Of a stretch of 64,000 nucleotides of DNA, positions 13,088 through 24,100 are shown in pieces. Position numbers and translations under genes: made by a program. Each line of letters opens with the position of its first letter. The first letter of the stretch is position 1. Under the pieces are notes generated by a model, which was not told where the DNA came from, made no database searches, and saw only the letters and a list, made by a program, of their open reading frames with translations. The DNA lies in the NCBI RefSeq assembly GCF_000006565.2, contig NC_031479.1, positions 1,736,001 to 1,800,000 on the forward strand, written 5' to 3'. The stretch comes from Toxoplasma gondii ME49. Lineage: Eukaryota > Apicomplexa > Conoidasida > Eucoccidiorida > Sarcocystidae.

Positions 13088-14143
13088 ATGGCGACACACC
13101 ACCATAAGACCCTCCATCCAGAACGACAGGGGCAGAATTCTGCCAAGCGGCTATTTGCGTGGACCGAGCACGACGATCCTTTTGTTCCTCTTCACCATGG
13201 CGATGTGAGCTGTCCGCCCGCCTCCGGTTCCGCTTCCCACGCCAGCCGCTGCCGGGAGGCTTCCACGCGAGAACTCTCAGCTGCAGTTGATCCAGACATA
13301 TTGAAACGACGACGACTGCTGGGACCGGACGTTCACTCGCGGTTGGTTTCCGAGGAATATGAGGGTAAAGCGGTCGATGTTGCCGGGGGTAGTCGGCTGA
13401 CTACCTCCGCGTCGACTGGACTGGTTCCCGTGTCGTCTCACGTTCCATCTGGCGCAGTAGCCAGTCCGAACCACGGACCCATTCCAGACGAGTCGGAAGA
13501 GCTGAGCAGAACCTCGAGCGTTTCTTCTGTCGAGGTGGACATGATGGACGCCGGCGGAGGATCTCCTCCGAGACAACTCGCACCGACCCTGGCGTCGCGT
13601 GCATGTCTCGCCTACGCGAGCAGAAGGAATGGAGCGAAGGAGCCCGTCTCAGAGAGGCGATCTGCAGACACTTCGCTCGCACCTCGAGATGAGAAGAAAA
13701 ACGAAAACTGCTACGCGATCATGCCGTTTCTATCCGAAACCGCGGCCCAAATTCCCCGGCCTCTAGGGGAAGGCGACCTCTCGTTGGAGGCCCTTCTCCA
13801 GGGAACCTGTGTCAGTGACCGAACACGGCCACTGTCGGAGATGATAAGAGATCCGGAAGTCGCGAGGCTTCTCAGAGACCAGCCCGCAGACCCGCTGGAA
13901 AGTCTCGAGAGAAACAGTGAGGGGTTTCTGCTCACGGAGGTCCTACGGAAGAAGCGGGAGCAGCGGCTAAAGAAAGCGTTGCAGAACACCGGGCGGATGG
14001 CCGAAAGGGGTGTCAGCTTGAGGGCGCTCTACGACTTGTGCGAAAGTGACGAGGAAACCAGGCACGAGCGGCGTGGAGCCGATGGGAGGCTTTCTCCATC
14101 TCCACTCCTCGGTAAAGACACAGAGGACGCTTCCATGGACTGA
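13088..14143 (+). CDS. unrecognised 351-residue protein
   Basis: One open frame of 351 residues begins at ATG 13088 (N-terminus MATHHHKTLHPERQ). I do not recognise the family. The N-terminal half is polar and Ser/Pro-rich. Residues of roughly 210 to 340 look ordered: there is an acidic-hydrophobic stretch (EGDLSLEALLQGT, then PLSEMIRDPEVARLLRDQ), then a basic amphipathic helix (LRKKREQRLKKALQ), then SLRALYDLCESDEE. There are no transmembrane segments and no signal peptide. Codon use and GC content match the neighbouring coding exons, which supports a real gene. The unspliced C-terminus is at 14143. A good donor at 14112 (G then gtaaag) and an acceptor at 14224 offer a second C-terminus, described separately. 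Confidence 0.6.
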   Translation: MATHHHKTLHPERQGQNSAKRLFAWTEHDDPFVPLHHGDVSCPPASGSASHASRCREASTRELSAAVDPDILKRRRLLGPDVHSRLVSEEYEGKAVDVAGGSRLTTSASTGLVPVSSHVPSGAVASPNHGPIPDESEELSRTSSVSSVEVDMMDAGGGSPPRQLAPTLASRACLAYASRRNGAKEPVSERRSADTSLAPRDEKKNENCYAIMPFLSETAAQIPRPLGEGDLSLEALLQGTCVSDRTRPLSEMIRDPEVARLLRDQPADPLESLERNSEGFLLTEVLRKKREQRLKKALQNTGRMAERGVSLRALYDLCESDEETRHERRGADGRLSPSPLLGKDTEDASMD

Positions 14144-14224
14144 AAAGGAGGCGCTGTCCGCGACCCAGCGAGAGAACTGTCGGCTGGAGAAACGGTTTTT
14201 CCGCATGCTTATGTGTATTTGCAG

Positions 14225-14376
14225 GTGGCCGGTGTCCCCGCAGAGCTGTCGAAAAGAGGCCGGGGGAGGGGGAAACGGTGGACAGGAAGGGAACTCTCTG
14301 GAGGCGTAGAACCGGCGAATCAAACAACTTGACGATGGGCAAAACCCTGAGCTTTGGCGTGGCTGTAGAATATTAA
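14225..14376 (+). other. possible alternative or true last exon of the 13.1-kb gene
   Basis: If exon 1 ends at 14111 (donor G/gtaaag, phase 1) and joins the acceptor tgtatttgcag at 14224, the frame stays open for 49 more codons to a TAA at 14374-14376, giving a protein of 391 residues. The new tail is basic, then ends in KTLSFGVAVEY. It reads more like coding sequence than the ten residues of the unspliced end. This is inference from splice signals and phase only. Confidence 0.45.
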
Positions 14377-17300
14377 GAGCGCAACGGTGTCGCGGTGATG
14401 TCGTAGGGACTGGTGTAGACCCGGAAAAAGCGTTCGCGAGTGCCACACTGACGAAGAAACAATCTCGGAATGATGGCCAGTAAAACAAGAAAAGATATGA
14501 ACAGTGGCCGCCTAAATCTAAGCTTGGCAATGGATACTCTAAGGATGATCGCGTCCGAATGCTGCCATCGTGTTAAGTCTGGCTCGTACAGCGCTTTTTC
14601 GTTGTGTAATGTTCAAGAAACAATTTCTTCGTGGAATGCATGCCCTGCACAGGGGCAAGGTGCTCTCACAACTGAATTCCTCCTTACTACTTTCACATCC
14701 TTCCTGACACTGGGTAGTATGCATTTCGACGGCTGTTTTTTTCAGGTAGTGCGCGAAAGTACGAATGCTCTGCCTGGAGTACTTCGGTGATTCTATAAGG
14801 TGTATATGCTGTTATCTATTGGCGGGAGCTTTCATACGTTCTCTTCTGTGCCCGTTTTTTCCCTCCCTGTCTTCGTTATGAGCTGTACCTCAAAAGAACA
14901 GTTTTCTCTGGTGCTTCATCTAGACACAGCAACGAACCAAAGTACCCTCGTACATTGAAGCCTACTTTGGAAGGTATATATGAGGAAAGCCCAGAATAAC
15001 ATCACGAATCTCCATTCGCGGTGGCAGCGGAATACACACTGACAAGCATGTGCTGGTTGCGTTCAAGACTTTCGAAGAACGCTGAGTACGTGGGAGCGGA
15101 AAACACGTCCGTTCAACAACGCTGCATCTGCTGAGACACCGCCTGTTAGGTCGTAGTGTAAGGTCTGTTCTTGGCTCACAGCCCAGGAAGCTTTCATCTT
15201 TTCTTTACTGCTCTGTAAATTGTTCCCCTACTGCTGTGTAAAGTGTTTCCTCTGGAAGAGTGACGTACTCTTTTAGGCACGTGCTGAAGTGACTAGTAGA
15301 GAATTCTCTTGGTCTAGCCTTCCACCTATTACAAACATCTCAAGTATCCGCAGTTCATTTGGACAGCAGGAGCTACTGCAGCTTCCCCAGTCCCGCACAG
15401 TATTCAGAACTTTTCAAATACGCCGGGACGAGTAGCTGGGCAGTAGGATAAGCCAACCAGCAAAGAGGAAGCTTTCGATTCAGGCACCGCACGCAAAAAA
15501 GACAGACTGACTCTACACGGTTTTCTCTGTCTTTTGTCATCAGGCTGTTCAGCGTCCACAGGATATATGCATAAAGCATTCTGTCCCTGAAGCATCCCAG
15601 CCCAGCTATAGAACACCGCGGTGGTCAGTTTTCTCTGCGGGTCTAGATACACGCTGCAAACAAAGAATGTTCAAGGAGAAGCAAGTATCGCTGCTTTTCT
15701 GCGAAATATAGGAGCTAACAGACGTATCCGTATTCCGTGTATCACATCCATTAGACACGACGTTTCCAAAATATAGATGTTGCTTGGCCGCCAGAAAACA
15801 TCTTGCAAAAGAGAAAAGACACTACTTTTCAGTCAAAAAACTTCAGAACGGAAAGGGCGCAGCGTTTACAAATAGCGTCATTCAGGATCGTATACAAAAT
15901 GTTGGTGGAGAGGCCAGTCTGCATATCCGGTGAATCTGGTGGACGCGGCCCCGCGTTTGCTCGTGGTGACAACCAGGTAAACGATTCACGATGTACTGGC
16001 TGGCATGATTCGACCGCCCAACAGTGGAGTTTGAAGACGTGTCGAACACCTTGTTTGAGAAAAAAGGAAGTAAAAGATATCCTACCTCCGCAATGCAAGC
16101 ACAAGGTTTCCAAAGTTAACTTGAAATCTTCAGCCAGAGACACCGTAGCCTACCTCGATTGCGGCGAAACGACACAGTGTTTACCAGTGGTCGGCGGCAT
16201 CGCTCGCCTGCCTTCCCCCGCGTTTCTGGAATCCCTGTACTCTGGGTGAAAACTAGCGTTCTTCTCTACGAGCTACTGCCATCTTCACATATTCGTCCCG
16301 CAGAAGAACGAGCAAGAACTTGGTTCTTCTTTCCCCGCCATACCCCTCCATCACCGTGTAGCACATGGGAGGCCCATGTACTTTTTCCCTTCTGCCCTCG
16401 ACGACCACATGAACTATTTGAGGGTATCTGCGTCTTTTAAGACAGCTCTCTATGTAGCATAAATCCTTGCTCTTTCTCATTTCACACTTGAGAGAGGGAT
16501 GTGTAACCGTTTCCGTATCTGGTGAATTCGTGCTGCTCACGTGTGCCTCGAGTGTGCCACGCGATCTAGTTCGTAGTGCCTACGGCCAGGTTGATCGACG
16601 AATAAAATATACCCCTGCCTTGCTGCCACCTCCCTGCTTATGAAGATAATGCAATTTTCAGCTAATGTCTAGTGATTAATGGCCATTTCCTTCTTGCTGG
16701 AGGGATGAGAAGACACGCTGACGACTCAAAACGAGGTTCTACATGCTCTTACATGCTCATCCAGCTCCTCGTCTACATGCAAATTCTTCTTACCATGAGA
16801 TACAGAGGCTTCAGGAACGCTGCATATGCACCTGAGCTGAGCGTTAGGGTTCAACTGAAGAGCACTCCCGACAGCCCAAACCACTGGAGATTCCTCTTGC
16901 ATTTCCGTGTGCTGTCCTCTCAACCTCTGCTGTTTCACGATGGCACTCCCGTTTTCACGGATCGGGGCTCGTGCCCGGTCCCGCGTTTGTCTGTTTATAA
17001 CCAGCCAGCAAGTGTTACCGCGCCCGCTCTGGAGTCAGCCCGTTCCCACGTTCCATCCAGCTCTTTCACGGCTGTCTGCTTCCTCAGGGTTTGGACTTTC
17101 CTTTCGCAGCGACAGCTGCTTTCCTGCCGCCCAATGTTTCCGCGACAATCCGCTCGTTTCCCGGCGACGGGCAACAGCAGTGGCATGGGAAAAGATGGCC
17201 AAACCCATTCGAGAGCCACCTCTTGTACGCGGTTGAGTCCTTTTTACCGCGAATGGTTGAGTCCCTTTGCCCCCTTCCCCTTTATTCTCTACAGCGCGAA

Positions 17301-18113
17301 ACCCCTGCTGTTGTCCGCAAAGATATCTACCGAATTAATAGTGCCTCTTGTTCACCAGAGATGTCCGGCCACACCCACCTGCTTCGCAGGTGTCTTCTTG
17401 AGCGCGGGAACAGCTTCCCTCCACATTGCATGCGATGGGTTGAGTTGTGGCGTAGGTCTGCATCTAGGAATCGCCGCGTCTTCTGCCTTTCCAGCGACTT
17501 CCAAGTCTGCTGAACGTCTCTCTTTGGTCTCCAGGTTTGTGTCTGTGCATATTTTGGTCTGTTTCTGTCAACGGACTTGCGTCTCCGACTGCGCAGCAAC
17601 GGGGTCGGCGAACCTTCTGTAACGCGAAGCACATCTCGCGGTGGACTTTGTCGCTTGAATCCGGTAAGAACCCCCCAGATTTGACCATCGTTCAGTCGCT
17701 CGTTTCGTTTTCGTCTCTTTATTCGTTTCCGAAGCGTATCATCTCAATTCTCCACATAAGGCCTTTTCATTTCGCTAGAGCCTAGTCGACCCAGCAGCCG
17801 AGTTCCGGGACTTCCGCCGGCGGCGGGGTCCTTTCCTCCCCGCGATGGGTTTCTGAGTCCAGGCAGTTCCCACTACCGCGTCGCGCCTTTTGTTTGTGTC
17901 GGCCTGAGTGCCACGAATCTCGCCTGTGTCTCGCGTCCCGCGGGAGTCAAGCTCTCCCCTGCCAATTCACCAAGCGTCCTCTCTGCTCTCCGACGACGCT
18001 CCCCGCACCAACTCGCCGGCCTCCCGAGACGCGAGGCGCCGCTTCGAGGCTCATGCCGCACAGCGCCATGTCCCTCTTCTTCCTTCCCTTCTGTTGGACT
18101 CAACAGCTGCACG
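14377..18113. other. 3.7-kb spacer and long leader upstream of the SAMHD1-like gene
   Basis: No convincing gene. The longest frame (16672-17622, plus) starts with GTG, has no family signature and low-quality codon use. From about 16.9 kb the strand becomes pyrimidine-rich, which suits a promoter and 5' leader for the gene starting at 18114. Confidence 0.5.
17427..17433. promoter_or_regulatory. TGCATGC motif upstream of the SAMHD1-like gene
   Basis: An exact TGCATGC lies about 0.7 kb before the start codon at 18114, a plausible position for an AP2-type promoter element in this group. It is unproven. Confidence 0.25.
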
Positions 18114-21100
18114 ATGACTGACGCCGTTTCTTCCGACACCGGCGAGTCAGCCGACAGGGGGGCCAGCTCTGCGACTGAGGGCGGAGACGGCAAGGCCGAT
18201 GGATCGCCTCTCCACGCCCAGGACGTATCCGATTCATCTCGGCTTTCTGCCTGCTTCGCTTCCTTCTCGCCGGGTGAGCCTCCAGCTCGCTCTTCCCCTC
18301 TCGACCGCAACGGCTCGGTGGCTGTCGTGGACTTCCTCGAGTCGGCTGGCGTCCGAAACCCCGCGTCTGTGGCCATTGCGCTGCGAACTACGTTGGGTGT
18401 CTTTACAGTCGAGGACCTCCTCTTGGCAGTCTTCTTCGACGTGGACGAGGAGACGCTCTCGGCGTCCTGCGTGGGCGCCGAGGCTGCCTGCCCCGGCCTC
18501 CGGCCCCAAACGCTGTCGCGCTTCTCTCGCTTTCTCTCGAGTCTCTCTCAGTTCCAGGAGCGGCGCGACAGCGGGCATCAGACGGCATCGAGTCTGTCCT
18601 CGCTGTCGGGAAGTCCTTCGCCTCGCTCGAACTCGACTCGGGTCCTCAGAGGCGACTCTGCATCTGCGTGTCTCGTCCCCACTGTCTCCGCGTCCACAGC
18701 CTCAGTGTCTGGAGACTCAGGCGACGCGGCGTCTCTCTGTCTCTTTCCTGCATCTGAAAACAGGAGCCGCGTCGCCTCGCAAGCCTCATTGGAGAGGAGG
18801 GAGCTCCCTGACTCGGTCGGCTCTTCACCTGCTACTCTTCTCCAAGAAGCAGCGAAGCAGCTCGCCTCCGAGGGTCTCCAGCCGACGTTCGCTCAGGAGC
18901 GTCACTTGGACCTCTCGGCCGCTGTGCCAGGGCGGAAGGCGACTGCATGCGAGGCTGGGGAGCGGCTGCGGCCGCGGTGTACAGCCCCGCAAGAGACGAA
19001 GGACGCAGACCGCTCCGCAGACAGCCAGGGAGAAGAAGTCTGCTCGTGCTGCAGGAGCCCCCTTTTCCTCGAAGACGGATCGACCGAGTGTCTCTGTCGC
19101 TATGTTCGCAGCCGCAACATGGAGCGGCTCTCCGACGTCTCTGAGGAAGAGAAGAGAGAGATGGTTCTCCGGCTCGTCGCCTTCGCGAAGGAACATCTCA
19201 GCGAAATCGAGTTCGCGTTGCTTCCGGTAAGAAGAGAGAAACAGTGGCGACCGCATTCTCGAGGAGGAACGACAGAGAAGAGACGGAGCAGAAGGCCTGG
19301 GAACGGCGGCGGGCAGCGCGAATGGGGCGGTGACGGAGGAGACGACAGACAGAAGCAGAGAGAGCAGCCAGAGAACGAGAGAGGGAGAGAGAGAGCGAAA
19401 CAGCGCGTGCGACGAGAAAACGACTCGAGGAGAGGAAGGAGCGGAAGCTGAAGAGGAAGAGAGAAATAACGAGAGGCAGTCCCGCCGGGGCGACCTTCTC
19501 ACCACCAGCGGGGCGAGGAAAAGGAAGACAAATAGAGAGATATGAAAGCAACATCCACAAGGTGACGCTGGCGCGGATGGAACGCAGAAACAGGCTGATA
19601 TGGGGAAAACGTAAAACGTCGCAGGGGGGGTGTACAGGCGCGCCAGGGAATTAGAATCGAACGCCGAACCGTGCGTTCCACTGGAAATGCCACGGAGCAA
19701 AAGGGACGAAGTCGAGATGAGGGTCTCAAGCAAATGGGCAGGAAACGATAACAAGCAACCAGACAACCACAGAGCCCGCGAAAGACGAGAATCCGGCAAG
19801 AAATCCCGGTGCTAGGTATAATAAAGCAGCTGATCAGGTCAACATAGACGTTCAAGATCTAAAGCACTCGTCCAGCTCGTCGTATGTATTCCCCAGAAGA
19901 AATGCGGCGACTCTCTAAGAAGAAAAGTAACAGACAACCCGGGCAGACCAGCAACTCGGCTTCTCTCATTCTTCCATCTCCAGTATCAATGTTATATGCG
20001 TATATATACACGTATCTATATGTACACATTCACACATAGACAGATGTATACAATATCGTATATGCGTATATATATATATATATATATATGTAGTGGAGAA
20101 AAGAATTCGAAGGAGGTACGCTTTCGTGCGGAAGCTTCCAGAGAGGTAAAGAAAGCAGAGAGCGGAGAGAATGGCGACGAAGAAAACAGAAGGTTTTCTT
20201 TTGTTTCTTGATGCTCGAATGTGGGGAGCGGGAACTGAAGAGGTGCGTGGCACCCACAGGGGAGGGAGCCAACAGAAGAGAAAGCGAATCGGGACAGGGA
20301 GGTCCCTTAAGTGCCATTCGCGTTTGCCAAGAACTGCACGCAAATACATATGCAAACTTGTCGTTCGCCCGCAATCTGCGTGTGAGTCTCTTTCGCGTTT
20401 CCTCTTTTTTCAGTACAGCGTCAGAGCGGCGACTAGAAAACTGAAACACCGTGGCATCTCCTCCTTCGCGCGCATCGCCTCTGTGTGCCTCACGGGTGTG
20501 GACCCTTTCCTCCAACCTGCTTCTTCTTCCTCTGCTTCTTCCTCTTTGGCTTCTTCTTCCTCCTCTGCTTCCTCTTCGGCTTCTTCTTCCTCCTCTTCTT
20601 CCTCTTCGTCTTCTGCTTCCTCTGCTTCCTCTTCGTATTCGTCTCCTTCTCCCTCTTCTTCTTCTTGTACTTCTTCTCCTTCTCTCTCTTCGTCGTTCCT
20701 TCCCGTTGGGCGTCGTCCGAAAGACTGGCTGAGAGAAGAGGGGGGCCTCTCTTCGCAGGAGGCCTCTCATGTTTTCAAGGCTACTCGCCAGGTCGCTGCA
20801 GACCGTATCCGCTTTCGCTTCGCCTCGGCCTTTTCCTCGTACTCGCCTCGGGATCTCCTCGGCCGCGTCGACAAAGACATTAAACAAATCGCCGACAGAG
20901 TGAGTGGCATGTCCTAGAAACGGTGTCGGCCTGCCAGGACAGCAAGCGCAAACGATTAAAAGAAAAACGGGAGAACGCAGCGAAGTGGTTTCTTTCCTTC
21001 TTGGAATGTTACTCAGATTTTTCGTATACCAGCAAACGTCTACGTTGTCAAATGAGTTCATATTTGTGCATACGCAGTTGTAGGTATTCCTGTGTACGTA

Positions 21101-24100
21101 CGTACACACACACACACACACTTACACATGCGCATACGTGTAAACGTCCAGTGCATATCCTCGGTGTCCACGATTTTTACATCAGCATCCCGACGCCTCT
21201 TCCTCACCACATTATCTCACATGTTTATCGAAATGTAACTTTCTGTAGTTTTCAGGGTTCTGGGTGCGAACACTCTCTTTTCTCGACTTTTCTGCGTTTC
21301 GTTTCCCTAGAGCGTTTCTTCACCTTCTTGACTGTCTCTGCTGTCACTTTGTAGATTTGTGAGTGCGTTTGCTCTGTCTCGCGTGGAAGTTGTTCTGACT
21401 GTTCGCGTGGATTTCATTTTCCTGGAGCTTTTTTGGCGTCTCGTCCGTCTTCTTCGCAGGTGTATTCGTCGGTGCAATTTGATCGCTGGGTGTTTGACAA
21501 CGTGATCGACACTCCGTACGTCCAGCGACTGCGCCAGCTGAAACAGCTGGGGGCATGCATGGTTGTTTTTCCTTCTGCAACTCACACGCGCTTCGAGCAC
21601 TCTTTGGGGGTTGGGTATTTGGCTCGCACCTTTTTCTCCAAATTGGCTCTGAAGCTCGGCTTCTCCACCTCGCCTGGTTGCTCCGCAGGGCTTCCCGGGT
21701 GTATAGACACCTCGGCGTGCTGCTGCGCGCTGGCGCTTCCGCCCTCCTGGAGCCGCGCCTCAGCCTTTCCGTTCATCGCGAAGAAGGCTGTTCGGCCTCG
21801 AGACCCACAGCTGGACGTCGAGCGCGAGGAAGGTCTTCCGGCGTCCTTCTCCGGGCGGCAAACTCTCTCCTCCTCCGCGTCGGCGGCTTCTCGCTGCGGC
21901 TCCGACTCGACGCCTTTCCCGCAGACTTGGGTGGCTGGGGCGTCTGCGGAGTTCCCCGCCTTCGCCTCGCCCTCCTCCAGTTCGCTTCTGAGTGCAGCTC
22001 TGGACGGCGCGGAGGCAGGCTGTTGCTCGCACTGCGGGAGCTTCGTGCTCAGCGACGCGTTTGCTCCGAACATCTTTGGACAGACTTGGCGTTCGCAGGG
22101 GAGGGAAGTCGCTCGGCTCGCGAACTGCGTGGAAATCGCCGGACTCTGCCACGACCTCGGCCATGGGCCGTTCAGTCACTCCTTCGAAGGCGGCTTCGTC
22201 AACCATCCCGAGATCCGCGGCAAAAACGGTGGTAGCTGCCTTCTCACCGCGCCGCTGTGGTCGCATGAGCAAATGTCTCTCCAGATGGTCGAGAAAGTCT
22301 TCGCACCTTTGACGGACGTTGGCGAGAGAGAAGTCGACGAGGAAGACCTGGAAATGGTCAGAAACATGATCGCAGGCGTCCCCCCGGAGTGGATGCGGCG
22401 CTCCGCCACCGGCTTGGATCCCCTCGACTCACTCACTCGAGCCAGCTTCGACATCGTGGGTGCGTGAAAGGGCAAAAAGGCAAACGAAACAGGACGAAAA
22501 GCAGAGGGAGAAAGAACAGGGAACGAGAGAGTGGAGAGAACGCGCGGGGAAGGGTGTCGACGGCAGACCGAAAGACACAAGAACCTGAGGCAAAAAACAA
22601 AGGGGAAGGAAACTCAGAAGGGCAAGGAACAACCAGGAAGGAGAAGGAGGGAACATACGGGAGAGAAAGAATGAAGAAAGGAGACACGGAGAATGTGTGA
22701 GGGAAAGAAGGAAGAGCAGGGAAGAGGAAGAAAGGGAAAAGACAAGAAGTGCAGAAAGAGCAGGAATGCCCGAAAAGGGGGAGAGAGAAGCGACGAACTA
22801 GCAAATGCATAGAAGGAGAAGATCCACCCAAGGATTGGAGCCAGAAACCTCACGCACTGTGATTCACCACCTCAGTTCTGTCCTTTGTCTCTCGTGTACC
22901 GCATCACTGTCTCCACTCTTCCACTTCCTTCTCGCTCGATCCTCTCTTTTCTCTCGTGGTGGTCTCACCTTTTTGCCGGAGTCCGTCCTCTCTCTGTTCG
23001 GGCGTCCCAGCGAACAAGCGCAACGGACTCGACGTCGATCGCTTTGACTACTGTCGGCGAGACGCGGCCATTCTGCCGCCGTCTAATCCGCTGCCGTCTG
23101 CGGCGGTGAATCGCCTGCTGGACTACAGCAGCGTGATCGACAGCGAAATCTGTTTCAACATCAAGGAGTTGCACACCGTCTTCAACCTCTTCTACACTCG
23201 CTTCTCCCTCTTCAAGACAGTCTACACACACCGCATGGTCAAAGCCATGGAGCTCATGCTCTGCGAGGCCTTCCGCCGCGCAGACCCAACTTTCCTCTGG
23301 AGCGATAAAATTCACTCGGTACCGAATCCCCTCCCTGCATGCAAAACCGACCAACGCTGTGCTCCTCTAAATCCGCTCGCCTTCGTGCCTCTATGCATAT
23401 ACCTGCATATACGTATACATATACATACACATATATACATGTACATACCTATACATGTGCATACCTACACATATGCATACATATGGATATACACAAATAT
23501 ACATACGTATGCGTATACATGCATTTATAGATATTAGTACACGTTGGCAGGCATCTGTAGACCTGCGTATGTATGCGCATACATATATATATTTACATAA
23601 ATGTGAATACGCATATGCGTATATAAATATATATATATATATATATGTTTATTTATGTGTATGTGTTAGTTTGGGTAGTGGCAACTGCATGTGGTTCTTG
23701 ATCGAGGCGCTTTTTGTGGGCCATTTTCTTTGTTTTTTTCAGCCGGATGAGTTTCTCGAACTCACGGACGAGAGACTTCTGTACGACGTTCGCGCCCATC
23801 CACTTTTTTCCGGGCGCTCAAAATTCACGACTGACTTGGACGACGAAGAACGAGAAAATCTTACGGAGGCGAAGCGCCTCATCGACTTGGTCACGCGAAA
23901 CCGAAAGTCTGCAGACATCTACAGATTCGCCGGCGAAGTCCCTCTACAGGTTCGGTTCGCGGTTCACACTCGCATTTAGGTTGCTTCTCTCCTTATTTCT
24001 CGACACCTGTCTCTCTTTCCTTGTTCATCTATCTATCTTTCTATCTATCTTTCTATCTCTGTCTCTAATCTATCTATCACTCTATCTCTCTGTCTATCTT

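Noticed and set aside
16672..17622. 316-codon open frame on the plus strand
   Set aside because: It starts with GTG, has no family signature and contains mixed hydrophobic noise. It lies in the likely promoter and leader of the SAMHD1-like gene.
18825..19799. 324-codon frame on the minus strand
   Set aside because: It is antisense to exon 1 of the SAMHD1-like gene and its intron; Ser/Leu-rich, no domain.
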